Positions 21,561 through 34,260 are shown, counted from the first letter of the stretch. The stretch: DNA of 64,000 nucleotides from Apostichopus japonicus (GCF_037975245.1 NC_092577.1:20644898-20708897); one strand, 5' to 3'. Numbers and translations: made by a program. Notes: generated by a model from the letters alone, not told the origin.

Positions 21561-22601
21561 ATAATATAGCACAACAAAAAAACAGGGCGGAGCGACCCTC
21601 CCCCTCCTCACTTGCCCCCCAAAAGGTAATGAAAAAATTCTCCTGTGCATGGGCAAATAATATGATCCGTCAATTACGGGTCCTTAGATGCAATCTGGTG
21701 CTATATTTAGCAACTTCAAGTAATTTTCTGGCTTAATCTGTCCGATATTGATGTTTTTAATTCAGGCAAATAAAGTTTTTTTGTCCGAGTATTTTTTTAA
21801 CACTACAACCGCATCTGAGGGGGAGGGGCACCTGGAAGGGGAACGATTTTTTCAGGCCCCAGCCCACCCCTTGGCGACGCCACTGATGGTACTTAATGGT
21901 AATTGGTTTCTTACTATCATAACTGAGAGTTGAAAATGGTATTGCAGGACACTGCGAGTTTCGCCCATGTATTATTCGACGTGCCGTGTGTATATAGGTA
22001 CACTCACCAAGGGACAACCTAAATACTACAATCCTGTTGAATACTAAAAATATCCTAGTGGGAATGTGTGATATAGTGAGTTACGATGTCAAATGTGTTG
22101 TACTCGTTTCATTTATCGGTTCTTCAGGAATCACACAATAAAAGAAATTCAATGATATTTAATGGTAACTGGTCAGACTATAGTCAACTATCCCCCTTCC
22201 CTCTCCTTGTGATTCTATTCATGTAATTTACATTTTCTATTGTGCACTTTGCAAAGAGGGCAATTGGTGAACAGGCTCCCGGTTCCCGCTTACGTTTTAA
22301 TAATCCACATAAAATATATTCGTGATAATTTTGCAGGATTCCCCGTTTCCGAACATTTCAACCTTCACAGACATTCTTTCAAAAGCTACAAGTGTATTTA
22401 AATTGCCTCGAACTTCAAATCCGCTACTGAACGTAAACCGTAAAGAAATCGATTGGATCTTTCGTACTGATTCACCTGTCTCAACAAAGACGTGGGACCC
22501 CTTAACAACTATCAGTTCTACAAACATGTAATCCGTTCTATGCTCCTTAATCTGCTTCCTGTATAGTCATGATTTATTTGGGTTTAATTCCATCAATGCA
22601 A
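21561..22601. other. Unassigned, with a possible 300-bp hAT-like MITE
   Basis: A candidate MITE runs from CAGGGCGGAGCGACCC at about 21582 to CCTTGGCGACGCCACTG at about 21886. The remainder shows no gene. The ORF pair at 22297-22531 overlaps on opposite strands and has no known domain. Confidence 0.35.
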
Positions 22602-23001
22602 CTTACACTTATCTAGCGTCATCATTGTGTTACATTTTGTATACCTTTCATTCGACTGCCAAGTATTGCTGACGAAGGCCCCAGGGGACCGAAAATTCCA
22701 ATTTATTTTCTAAAAGTTGACTCCTTATTTGTCAATTATGAGTCATATCTTATTTCTCTGGTTTCTATAACATATATACATTTACATATGTATATATATA
22801 CATATTATATATACATATGTAAATGTATATATGTTATAGAAACCAGAGAAATAAGATATGACTCATAATTGACAAATAAGGAGTCAACTTTTAGAAAATA
22901 AATTGGAATTTTCGGTCCCCTGGGGCCTTCGTCAGCAATACTTGGCAGTCGAATGAAAGGTATACAAAATGTAACACAATGATGACGCTAGATAAGTGTA
23001 A

Positions 23002-23002
<1 letters not shown>
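22602..23002. repeat. Perfect 401-bp palindrome with ~200-bp arms and almost no loop
   Basis: The left arm (22602-22795) starts CTTACACTTATCTAGCG and passes through GACGAAGGCCCCAGGGGACC. The right arm (to 23002) is its exact reverse complement as far as I can read. The centre lies near 22802 in (TA)-rich sequence. No ORF crosses it. It is either a recent fold-back/MITE insertion or an assembly artefact. Confidence 0.85.
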
Positions 23003-23062
<60 letters not shown>

Positions 23063-23065
23063 TAC

Positions 23066-23096
<31 letters not shown>

Positions 23097-23172
23097 CATA
23101 TATACATATATACATATATATTTATATATATATATATACATATATACATATATATTTATATATATATAATTA
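23003..23172. repeat. (TA)n / TATACA microsatellite
   Basis: Almost uninterrupted TA dinucleotides with TACATATA variants directly follow the palindrome. ORFs rich in Tyr-Ile here are artefacts. Confidence 0.95.
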
Positions 23173-24230
23173 ATATGTCACCAAAAACAGAACTAGTATT
23201 GTTCGATACAGGTGGCAAACGCCCACAGTGGAATTACGACCTTCCTTACCGGTTTCGAACCTCTGGACATATATATATATATACGTACATGCATTGCATA
23301 TTTCTACCCATACATACACCCATACACGCACACATACATATATACACCATGGAGGTAAAACTGTTTTTTACCTCCGTGCATACACATACTGGTAGGTATA
23401 TAAACTATCCTATTCGCCAAACCCACTGTTTTCATTATTTATAACTATAGTTCTAATAAAAGGCTATAAGGCCATGGCATATCGTCAACTTAAAATCCTC
23501 GAAATAAAACGTTAACCTTCCTTTCCTGTGTGAGAGAACGCAACGTGATAGGAATGATTACGTAATATCCTGCATCGGCCCTCCCAATGTTGACCGCAAA
23601 AGTGGAGACGTTCAACCGTATGACATTTGGTTGACTTTTTTTCTAGCACAAACATCCACACGATTATTTGATATCGTAAATTTTCAGTTTCAGTTGCATA
23701 CACATACGTAAACGTTTCTTAGACCACAAAAGTATTTATACCCTGACAAGGTTAGACTTCTCATGCACGGATGCACCAAACGCACAATCGTAAAGCCGAA
23801 GTTGCGAAAAAGTTCGAAACGCCTAAACAATAATTTGATGAAACTGACGAGACCAAGAAATTGGTGGGTGGCAGAGGAAGACTCTAAAGATTTTACTTAT
23901 ATCGGACTCGTCCGGACTCTACTTTTGGAACCAAAGAGCCCTTGTCACGAACATGTTATATATATGTGTATATATGTGTTGCGCCCTTGCGGCTGCACCA
24001 TGCAACAAGCTCTCACTTTCTTGCAAGTTTTTTCTACTGTTAAAAATTTTTCTGTTGGATGCTCAAAGCTACTTGCGTTTCTGACATGAGAGTTGACTTT
24101 GGAGTCTCTCAGATAACTTAATTTTTGCTACTTTTCTGCTAATTTTGGACATTGTTTTGGTTCTGGAAATCTTTTCAAGCCTAACAGATAGTTGTACTAG
24201 CCTAGCTGTAAACCTCAGCTATTTTTCTTC
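23173..24230. other. Unassigned, likely including the LINE 5' region
   Basis: Two short TA/CA microsatellites occur (23270-23290 and 23320-23350). No gene is supported. The 5' leader of the LINE at 24231 may begin in here, but its boundary cannot be fixed. Confidence 0.35.
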
Positions 24231-27200
24231 ATGGCCAGCTTAAAAGTCCACACTTTTCTTGCTATATTTTGTGGTGCAGCTATTGCTTTTGTTTGTCTAT
24301 CAACCACTGGAACAACCATGCTCACATACACAAAAGGTGATCTTCTCAGCTTAAGACAGCCAAGATGCAGATTATCTTCTGACATCTATTCTGCCATAAG
24401 AAGTTTAAATATATGTGCAGTGAAGCGAACCAGAAGAGGTAGGAGAGGAAGAAAGGACAATGAACTTGCTTCTTTATCTAAAAAAGGAAGCAATTTGCCC
24501 TTCGGGCTTAATTCGTTCAATAAAAGCTGAAAACAAAGTGACTTCATTATGTAACCTTATCATTGACCAACATATGGATGTGATGGCAATAACAGAGACA
24601 TGGTTAAAGGGATGGATGACAGTGATGATTGTATTTTAGCTGACTTACACACTTGACTTCCAGACTTTGCTTTTTACCATTGCCCACGAAATAAGGGTAA
24701 GGGAGGAGGAGTTGGCTTTTTGATCAGGAAGGGTTTTGATGTGAAATTAAATGACAGTGGCAATCTTAGGTCTTTGGAGTTCATCGATCTCAACATTTCG
24801 TCATCAAAATCAACAATACGCATGATCGGACTATATAGGCCTCCCCCAAGCAAAAAAAATAAATTAACTTTTGCAATGTTCATCGATGATTTTTCATCTC
24901 TACTTCAATTTTTATCCTCTTCCACAACCCCCTTAATTATCATGGGGGATTTCAATATTCATGTTGATGTTCCATCAGATCAAAACTTTGCTTCTTTTGA
25001 TGACTTACTCCAAGCTTTTGATTTCCAGCAACATGTCTCTGGTCCAACCCACAGAAATGGACATACAATTGATCTTATCATTTCACATAAAGACTCGGAT
25101 CTTGTTAAATGTACGTGTGTGCATGATGAACATTTATGTACTTCTGACCACTCAGTTGTAAGTTGCCTCATTAATTTGGACCGAGCACCTCCTGTCAGGA
25201 AATTCACTCAAAGGCGCAACCTAAAGAACATTGATTTTGAGCAATTTCGTTGTGACATTGGATCTTCATCTTTACTGCTAAATCCGCAAAGTTCTCTTGA
25301 CTCTCTTGTGGACCAATATGACTCAGTTCTTAGGACAATTATAGATAAACATGCACCTGTCACAAGAAAGGCTGTAATTATGCGCCCAAGGGCAAAATGG
25401 TACAGCAGAGACATCCGATTAGCAAAACGTGAGAAACGTAAATGTGAAAGAAAATATAAACACTCCGGTCTCATTGTCCACAAACAGTTGTACATGACTG
25501 AATGTAAATATTACAAAGATTTGCTAATCTCCGCAAAGTCCTGTTATTTTCGACAACAGATTACCTCCGCAAACCAGAAGGATATGTTTCGTATTGTAAA
25601 TAAGCTAACTTCACCGGAAGTGGATAATACCCTCCCAAAATATCATGTCGCTGAGAATCTTGCCAATCGATTTGTTGATTTCTTTCAACAAAAAGCAAAT
25701 TCTCTCCAACATACTTATCCTGACTATGGGACTGGTAATACTCCGATGGAACAATGTAAATCAAAGTCAGTTTTTACTGCTTTGAAAGAAGTGAGTGAAC
25801 AAGATGTTTTAGAAGTTATTAACTCGTCACCAGTTACCTCATGTTTTTTGGATCCTTTGCCAACATATGTCTTCAAGGAGTGTATTTCAGACTTACTACC
25901 AGTCATCACGAAAATTGTTAATCTTTCTTTAACTTCAGGTCAGTTACCATGCTCACTGAAGCAAGCGGTGATAATTCCTCATATTAAAAAACCCAAGCTT
26001 GATGCTAATAATCTTTCAAATTACAGACCTATATGAAACCTCCCTTATCTATCCAAGCTAATTGAACGTATTGTTTGCAAACAGTTTCAAGATTATCTTC
26101 CAAACAATGATCTCTATGCGAAAATGCAATCTGCATATCGAGCAAATTACAGCACAGAAACTGCTCAACTTTATGTGCAGAATAGCCTTCTCTGTGCCCT
26201 TGATGAGCGTAAAGATGCTTTACTAGTCCTGTTGGATTTCTCATCCGCCTTCGACACAATTAATCACCAAACACTTTAACACGTTTGCACACGTTTGCAT
26301 GAAAGATATGGTGTTGATGGAATTCCATTTTATTGGATGAAATCATACTTAGCAAACCGTACCCAATGTGTTATTGTGGATCAAAATCTGTCAAAGGATG
26401 TTACGCTTGCAACTGGAGTCCCACAAGGCTCAGTTCTGGGGCCGTTACTTTACACCTTGTATGTAGCTCCATTGCATGATTTAATCATTTCAGGTCATAT
26501 GCAAACTGTTATTTATGCTGATGACATTCAGTTATTCACATCTTTCCATCCTGATCATTGTTCCGATGCTATTCAAAAAATCCAAAACTGTATTGCAGAT
26601 GTAAAATCATGGGCTATATCAAACAATCTTTTTATCAATGACTCAAAGACTGAAATCCTCCATGCTGCCTCGCAATTTAAATCCACAACAATCAAATCTA
26701 TTTCAGACAAAATTGATCAGACTACCATCACTCCGTCCACGCACGTCTAAAGCCTAGGAGTTGTACTGGATCCCCATCTAAGCATGAAACAACAGGTCGA
26801 TGATGCTGTTTGCAAATCATCATACAATGCCGTACGGAAGATCAGCCGGATACGGAAGTTTTTAACCAAAGATATCACTACAAAACTTGTATGTTCCTTG
26901 ATAATGCCCAGGCTTGACTACTGTAACTCCGTTTTATTTGGCCTTCCTGACTCTACACTGAAAAAACTTCAAACTGTTCAGAATTCTGCTGCCCGGTTAA
27001 TATCATGTTCATCGCGTCATGGTCACATGTCTCCACTTCAATCACTCCATTGGCTTCCAGTAAAACATCGGTCAATTTATAAGCTCCTCCTCTTAACGTA
27101 CAAATCACAACACTCCCTTGCCCCTGGTTACATTACTAATTTAATTCCTCAGTATCATCCTCAACGCCAACTTCGCTCGTCTACAAAGTGTCTTCTTGCC

Positions 27201-27465
27201 ACCAGCCATACCCCAAACACAAAGTTTTATGGAGAAAGAGCCTTCATCTCTGCTGCACCTCATCTCTGGAACAATCTACCATCTTCAATTCGCAATGCAC
27301 CATCGGTTGACTGTTTTAAGCGTCTCTTAAAAACACATTTATTCCAAAATTTACAGTGATTTGTCTTGCATATTTGTGTACTTGTTTTAAGCGCTTTGAG
27401 GCCTTTGCATAAAGCGCTATATAAATATTTGCTTATTAGTATTATTATTAATTACAAGATTCGAA
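24231..27465 (+). mobile_element. CR1/L2-like non-LTR retrotransposon, near full-length ORF2 and 3' end
   Basis: ORF2 begins around 24231; the typical leader YTKGDLLSLRQPRCRLS is present. Endonuclease and reverse transcriptase follow, then a conserved C-terminal region (HWLPVKHRSIYKLLLL..., WNNLPSSIRNAPSVD). After the stop the 3' end reads AAGCGCTTTGAGG...AAAGCGCTATATAAATA and then TTAGTATTATTATTA, the hallmark tail of such LINEs. ORF1 is not evident upstream. No clear target duplication was identified. Damage is light, so insertion is fairly recent. Confidence 0.9.
24720..27359 (+). pseudogene. LINE ORF2: AP-type endonuclease and reverse transcriptase
   Basis: One reading frame runs through the whole span, broken only by three in-frame stops: TGA at about 26034 (in YRPI*NLPYLSKL), TAA at about 26276 next to a 10-bp CACGTTTGCA duplication, and TAA at about 26748. 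The endonuclease shows LIIMGDFNIHVD and TSDHSVVSCL. The RT shows LLVLLDFSSAFDTINH, GVPQGSVLGPLLY and the catalytic YADDIQL, then SLGVVLDPHLSMK. Upstream, 24525-24720 needs about two frameshifts to link IIDQHMDVMAITETWLKG to PDFAFYHCPRNKGKGGGVGF. It would encode target-primed reverse transcription if repaired, but is dead as read. Confidence 0.9.
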
Positions 27466-29640
27466 ATATACCAGCCGCTCCCGAACTGCATTAAGGTGAG
27501 GAAAATTGTTGGGACTCATTTCCGTATAATGAAATATATATTGTTTTAAGAATAACCAAGTGGAGTTTTTGGTTCATGCATGTATATGGATATGCTTTTA
27601 CTAAAATCGCCCCACATCATAGCACGCTATATTTGCTAGGCGTTTTCAAAAAGTAATTTCCTGGAGGCATTTACTCTCCATTTGTTCTCAAATATTCTAA
27701 ATTAACACACAAAGCCATTCTTACCAAGGAAGTGATACTTCCCATGTTGTTACACTACTTGCAAGTACAACTTTCTCAGGCAAAACATTCCATAACCCTC
27801 TGAGAAAAAAAAGAGAGTTTGACAAATATATGGTACTTATTTAACTTCTGGAGTTTAAGACATTGATCTCTGGTAATTCTGCTTGGCAAACTTGAAAAGG
27901 TCAGTGAAGGATAAAATGTCTAAACCATAACATTCTTGAAAACCCGAATCAAGTCACCGCGTAATTAACCGACCTATAACCTCCATTGTGGTGGGTAAAC
28001 TGTCTCGACTGACTCGAGACAAAGGACGCTTGAACCTCAGTGTGCTAATGTAACTGCCAAGCGTAACTTATTTGTGATTGCAGATCTCCAACCGCAGTGT
28101 AGAAAAGCGTTTAACTTTATGCCTTGAATTCGAATTTCTTCATGATCTTTCGTCATATTTTGTGTATCTTTTTACTATTTTTAAGTAGCAAACACATAAT
28201 GAACACCCTATACATTGCTGTAGACTGACTTTAGTTTACGAATAAACCGTCGGTGTCATGTAGTGTGGCTTGTCTACAACCCAAACTGATGAGAGAAGAT
28301 ATTTCAATCAATTCTGACTTGATTGTTGATTGCCATTTAATTAACGAGTGACACTCCTGACGGTTTCTACTACTACAATCTGTTTCTGTGATATTTTCCG
28401 ACGAACAAGAAAACGGCGACCACAGTCGCGTAGTAACATACAAGTGCTACCTCCGGCTTATATTATGTACGTACGTGATTTTACATAAAACTTGAGGGTC
28501 AAAGGTGGAAAAGTGAAGTACACTACATGATGTGAGTTATTATTAAACGTTAGGGCCTACTTCAAGTTGATTCAATGACTAGGATTTTCCGGCATTTTAA
28601 ATTTGCTTTTGCTGTCAACAATTTACGGTACAATTAAAGGCAGGAGCCCGGCAGGTTATTGATTCTTTCTAGACAAGTTCGGTTCGTTGTAATACGCCTC
28701 AAAGAGAAGAAAAGAGGCCTCTAGGAGCTCTAACTTAGGCCCTAGGTAGCGTGCACACTATTTCTAAATTCTAGACTGAAGTCTATGTAGGCTAGGTCAC
28801 AGCATCAAAGGTGGGTCATAATTTCGTGCAGCTATTTCATTAGTTCGATTGATGCTCCACGCATCCTTTACCTTCAGCTTTAAAAAAACAAAACAAAAAC
28901 AACGTGTGTCTTTTTTGTTTGCATCTACAAATCTGTTAAAATTTTGTACAAAACAACGTTGTCGCGTCCAACTCCAATGAGAGCTAAGCCTATTTTATCA
29001 GTGAAGCTAGGATATAGTTAAGATATCAAAATTGTTCAAACGTGAAGGGCTCCTAAATCCTAATTTCGTTCCTGTTGTTGGCTACACCAAAAATCAATGA
29101 AAACATGAAAAGAAATACAGATGTTTGCATAACACAAACAAAATTATGAAAGGCCATCCCAATATTGCAGACAACAGGTTGTTATTTTGTTTCGCTAACC
29201 CTTGATTTGTTTTCAGTCAGTCAATAAATGAGAGAAGTTTACACAGATCAATAACAGTTTGGCCTGCTGTTACGCCTCCCACATGCTAAATCTTGGTGTG
29301 CAAATAGTGGATAAGTCTTCAGTGTTTCTAACATTAAACCATACTTACACTAGGAGAAAAAACACACAATGTGGAAATTGTTTTATTGCAACTATATAAT
29401 TAGTTTTCAATCAATATAATATAGTAACAGGGAATATTATAGTTTCAGAGACTGACATGCACCAGTGCAGTAAAATGCTGACAGTCTTCAATTTCATGGG
29501 GGTGAACGCCTCATGTGTACCCCTTCTCTACTCTGGGTCAGACACTGATCGGGGTTGAGATGTTGGAGTCCAAGGACACTAGCATATTATCATATTCAGG
29601 TTTACTAACTGCTCTTTTCCACTTTAAAACAGACCTTCAA
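27466..29640. other. No gene recognised
   Basis: AT-rich intergenic or intronic sequence. The minus ORF 28231-28443 has no recognised domain, and the few CAG/GT pairs seen do not assemble into exons. Confidence 0.35.
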
Positions 29641-29790
29641 CATCAGAAAGTAAAGAGAAAAGAAAGGTTCAGCACAAGTTACCTGTGTTTCACTAGAAGA
29701 GGAAGGGTAAAAAGGATCAGCCAGTTGTCAGCCCTTTAGAAAGCATCAAGAAGGGAGTCAATGCAGCATTCTTAGGTGAAAACCCTTAGA
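29640..29790 (+). other. Exon-like, possibly decayed segment
   Basis: One frame reads ESKEKRKVQHKLPVFH, a stop, then KRKGKKDQPVVSPLESIKKG and VNAAFLGENP. Composition and codon texture look coding, but no domain is recognised and the stop breaks it. It may belong with the pieces at 30480-30650, 31959-32006 and 34005-34260. Confidence 0.2.
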
Positions 29791-30479
29791 CGCTGTCAGG
29801 TATGGTCAGAGTATCTAATCTGGCCCACCAAAAAATTAAGGAACAAACTTTTTGGTTCACCAACTTATTGGACAAAAAAAACGTCAAGAGAATTGGGATA
29901 AGCGTTGAGTTTCATCACGAAAAAAACAAACAAAAGTTTGTCCTAGATGGTAAAACAATCATCTTCCATTTTCAGCAACCTATTTTTGCCCTTTTATTAG
30001 TCAAAATCCTCCTGTGGCTACCATGGTGGGCCCCCATACTGTATGAGTATTATTCAGCAGCCGACAACTAAAAGGACAATAGGCAGCTCTGTTAAATTCA
30101 TTTTACATCTGTGCAGTTTCCTTCAAATTGAGCCATCTGTATGCCTCCTACTGCATGCCCATTAAGTACTGCCTCAACTGTTGACTTTTCAACAGAAATT
30201 TACAACATTGATAGAGGTATCAGTTTTTATTTGAGTGTTATCGGGGAGGGGGTCAGAAGTTAACCCCATACATAATGTGTTCATTAACTGAACTTTGCTT
30301 TTCAACATACTTTAACAATCATTATAGTCACTTTACACATTTGGTTTGCATAGTATTGGAATGCTTTATGGAAAACCTTTTACATACCTACAGTATGGCA
30401 TTTCCCTGTCAGTTGATGTTAGCTTTGTTACAGAAATTTATTTACCATTGTTTTAACTTCTCCACAGGTGTTGCAAATA

Positions 30480-30650
30480 TTGACAAAGAAAATCTAGAAG
30501 TTCGTCTGAAGTTGAGAGAAGTGAATGTGTAATTCTCACCAAACTAACTGGAAGAGGCTATGTTAGATTTTAACAACCACAATATCAAGCACTGACTGTT
30601 ATAGCAAAAACTTTGGAAAAGTGGGTGAATTTTTCAGAACCCACGGTGAG
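30480..30650 (+). other. Candidate exon ending in a strong donor
   Basis: A pyrimidine tract plus CCACAG ends near 30468. Two frames then look coding: GVANIDKENLEVRLKLREVN, and VERSECVILTKLTGRGYVRF followed after one stop by QPQYQALTVIAKTLEKWVNF. The segment ends at CCCACG with donor GTGAGT at about 30651. The frame change suggests decay or two short exons. No family is recognised. Confidence 0.25.
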
Positions 30651-30759
30651 TAATCAGCACTTGATTATAAAGGGACTTTTATAATGGAGTGCTCTTTAAT
30701 TGTGTATCAAAACCATGCAGCAGTGACTGTGTGTGTGTGCATATGTGAGAGAGAGACAC

Positions 30760-31600
30760 CTTAGCTCAAATTTTGATAATTCAACAAGTGCAATATGCAT
30801 GAAGTTCATACTTGGTAGAAAGCTACCCCGTAGCAAATTCTCAGCTGCAATTGTTATTGAATTGCCAGTGGTCAACAGTTAAAAACCCTATAAATGACCT
30901 TACTGAAGTAAAGGTTAAGTGAAATTAGTATACTTATCCCTCAATCGAGTGCTTACCACCTGCTGTAATTTAGTACGTCAAAAATTGTTTGAGGTCCGCA
31001 CCACCTAAAAATCTGAAACTTTGTTAACAGGTTATCTCACCATGTACAGCTAACATCAAGTTCACACTTCGAACAATTAGAAGAATGTATTCGGTATCTA
31101 CCACCTTAGTAAATTCTGCAATGTTATTGCTTTGGGAGGGGCCAAAGGTCATATGAGATAACCAATGGTCTAAACCTGAAAACTTTGAATGAGCTAACTC
31201 AAGGAAAAAAGCTACATAGAATGTCAAATTTGTCCCTCTGATTGAATACTTGCCATCTTTAATGTTTAATTTTGTTAAGGTCAAATGTAATTTGAGGTCA
31301 ATTTTAGTTAAAATCTGAAAACATACAGCTTGCATGAAGTTAATGCTCCGTATGTAGACACTCAATAAATACTCAGATGGTAGTTTGTTGGGTGAAGTCA
31401 AGGTCATTTGAGGTCACTTTTCTAGCTGAAGAAGTGAAGTTTTGGTTAATGTCAAATTTGGTACGAATTAAAAAGCATTTGTCTTCTATTTTTTGGGCTG
31501 TTTCGGTCAAGGTCACTCGAGGTCAGTTAAATTCACAGTCAGAAAAACTTTGTAAACAAGGTATCGCACATGGTGAGATATAAGCCCCAGACTAGAAGAA
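30760..31600. repeat. Diverged ~180-bp tandem repeat with GGTCA phrases
   Basis: Phrases such as 'aaggtcatttgaggtcac', 'ttaaaatctgaaaac' and 'gcatgaagtt' recur roughly every 180 bp in about four diverged units. Similar GGTCAAAGGTCA-bearing repeats lie at 57325-57740 and 62440-63060. Confidence 0.55.
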
Positions 31601-31958
31601 CAAATGAACAGATCTTTTACTTGACATGTGGATTCCTCCATACATAATATTTGAACCTTTGAAAACACGATAACTCAGGGTTGTCCACACCTTATCTTTG
31701 AGTACACGTTTAGTTCTCCTTCGCTAATAGTCGCAAGAGAAGTTTTTCCATTTCACTGTGAATCCCATGTACTCAGTAGAACTCTCCCCTCCAATACGCT
31801 GCAATAACACGTGGCAAAGGAATCACTAAGTCTCGTGGCTTTCTGTTTGCATGTCAGTTACACCTGATCTTTGAGGACAAAAGTCTGACATTACGCTACT
31901 TTGACTTAAATTACTGTTAATATTCATTTACACATTTTGTAACAAATTTTTCTTTCAG

Positions 31959-32006
31959 GCGAATGGATACCATTATGAAGTTATTGATGGCATCCACAAT
32001 CAGCCT
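31959..32006 (+). other. Candidate 48-bp exon (ANGYHYEVIDGIHNQP)
   Basis: It is preceded by a strong acceptor (tttttctttcAG) and followed by GTAAGG. The 48 bp are open in phase 0 and give a plausible peptide of 16 residues. No family is recognised. It supports a plus-strand spliced gene in this area. Confidence 0.35.
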
Positions 32007-32398
32007 GTAAGGAGTTGAGGGAGAAAAATCTAGACAAGAATGTGTTCGCTTCCCGTCTCTGTATAATTTACAGTAGGTCTCTCTAAAGATGCAAACTTTG
32101 GTTAGCAAACAAGCACAACAAAAACGGGGAAACCTGGCATCAGTTGAGCATTAAGGTAAAGGTAACTACTGTGAATGTAACATTTTATAGCAGAATTTCT
32201 GCCGAGCAGTTATTCTTCTCATTCCTCCATATTGTATATTCAGGTTGCAATGACCAATGCATTATGACATTGAAAGTGTGCATGGAAAGTCCTTGTCTAT
32301 ACATGACACATAACTTTGTGTTGTGCACACTGCACACAGAATAGCTCTGTTACAGTATGTGAATTTTCAAATGATTGTTATCTAATCACTCTCATTCG

Positions 32399-33507
32399 CA
32401 GGGGCGTAGCGAGCGGGGGGTGTGGGGGGGTGTCACATCCCCCCAATAATTTGGTCGCTGTCTGCAAATTTTGTGTCTGTGGGCAAATTTTGGGTCTGTC
32501 GGCAAAAGGAGAAAAGGTGAAGAGAGCGGAAGGGGAAGAAAGAAGGAAAGCTAAATTGAGAAAAGGAGAACGGGAGCTTCTTTATCGGTTATTTCGATTT
32601 TCCAGTTCTTCATCAGTTCTCATTCAGCAATCCAATCACCCGACGCATGCAAGTTAAAAACCTCTCGGCAAATAACTGATAATGTCACGGCTGTCAGTAT
32701 AGCTACTGTATCCAGGCTCAGCCAGATGAGTGCCAGAATCGCCGGCAACTCAGTGAAAGAGAAAAGTGGTATTGCTCCAACTAAAAATATTGATGAAAAG
32801 GTATACATACTCATTGCGATGGTTTGAGCCAGAGAGGCGTAGGCAAAGCCTAATTACATTCACCAATGTACAGCAATCAGAATCTGACTTCCTAATTTGA
32901 AGCTGCGATTTGTGTAATCTACTTTCCAATATAAGGTACCGGTATGCAATTTTTCTTTGTTATCCAATTAATTCTTCTTCTGCCGACTGCCATAAAAGTA
33001 ATATCGAAATGGAAATTGTACGGTGCGAAATTTTACTTAAAATATGCACCAGCTGACAGGCGCGTAGCCAAGGGGGGGGGGGCAAAGGGGGCAGCTGCCC
33101 CCCCCCCCCCGCCTTGAGCATATTTTTTTATGATATCGCTAGTAATTTCAAAAGAGAAAATGCTAAGATACAACTTACAAGGCCTGGGAAGTGCCATTTC
33201 CAGCGATCTGGGAGGCATTTTCAGGCAAAATGTTCTTGTGCGCTTCGCGCCAATCATGGTGGCGCTACGCTTAGATAGTTTGCAATACCGTATCTACCGC
33301 TCTGATAGTTTGCCGACATTTTCGCCCTCCCTTAGCAAATTCCTGGCTACGTGCCTGGCACCAGATTGCATCTAAGGACGTTTCAAAACTAAAAATTTTA
33401 ACACCCCCTCCCCTTAGACGCCTCCTCCATTTCGGTCACCACTTCCAGATCCGTCGGCAAATCAAATTCTCCACACCCCCAACAAAAAATCCTTCGCTAC
33501 GCCCCTG
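32399..33507. mobile_element. hAT-like MITE with an 8-bp imperfect target duplication
   Basis: The left end is CAGGGGCGTAGCGAGCGG and the reverse complement of the right end is CAGGGGCGTAGCGAAGG, a 14-bp perfect inverted terminus. Flanks are CTCATTCG (32391-32398) and CTCATAGG (33508-33515), 6 of 8 identical. CAGGG termini with 8-bp duplications are typical of hAT elements. G-rich and C-rich subterminal runs are present and there is no transposase. Another MITE is nested inside. Confidence 0.7.
33057..33357 (-). mobile_element. Nested ~300-bp hAT-like MITE (family A, inverted copy)
   Basis: The ends are CAGGCGCGTAGCCA and, reverse-complemented, CAGGCACGTAGCCA. GCACCAG occurs at 33046-33052 and again at 33358-33364, giving an approximate target duplication. 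The family A core (ttggcgcgaagcgcac on the minus strand) is inside. Its position within 32399-33507 shows it inserted later. Confidence 0.65.
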
Positions 33508-34004
33508 CTCATAGGTAGGATTAGGTACAATACTGCCAGTTGGACCATTAACAGTAACACGCAACAGTTGCCATGGTAGTGGTTAGTTTTCCCTAGTAGG
33601 GTTGGGTTGATTTTCTTAATACTTGGTATGAAGGTGTCCTAGGGTAAACTTCTATGTTTAGCAGACATCTGAAACAGGTCAAATGTCACATCAAATGAAA
33701 TGCAATATTTGAATTCAGTATTCCTCCAAGGGGAAACATTACATTCGAATGAATTCACTTGTATAATGGGAACAACATGTAGGCCAATCATACAGGCAGA
33801 AACATGTCCTTTTTCATAGTATTACTCAGATTGTAGAGGACAGCAGAGTGATAGCACTGCAATCATATGACAGTATAGTCCTGCTAACTTATCATACCAA
33901 AAAACATTTGCAGCCTTTGTTCATTTGTTTTTTTACTATCAATGCGACAGATAAAAAATAAATGAAAATGGTAAGACTGTCAGGGTAGAATAAAGTTTTA
34001 TTTG

Positions 34005-34260
34005 TCTCTTTTTTTCTGAAGATGACACAGAAATGCTCACAGTCTGTTTGGTCTGGCCATTGCAAGGAAACTCTGATGGGATGATGGCACAGATCTTAAT
34101 GTGCTAACTGTTGCTAGAGATGATCCTCTGACCACAGAGGGTGAACAAAGGTGTACATCACTGATTAAAAGAAGCGTATTGATTTTGGTGGAATTCAAAG
34201 ATCATTTGGGGACAACAGGGAGGTTAATTTTCCTGAAGGGTATATGTGTTCATATTCAGG
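34005..34260 (+). other. Exon-like segment with a frame break
   Basis: After 'tttttttctgAAG' one frame reads EDDTEMLTVCLVWPLQGNSD, then another continues DGTDLNVLTVARDDPLTTEG and CTSLIKRSVLILVEFKDHLG. The two overlap at a GATGGGATGATGG stretch, as expected for a small indel. No family is recognised. It is probably a decayed exon of the same unknown gene as the 29.6-32.0 kb pieces. Confidence 0.25.

Noticed and set aside
22891-23173. Tyr/Ile-rich ORFs on both strands
   Set aside because: Translation of a (TA)n/TATACA microsatellite.
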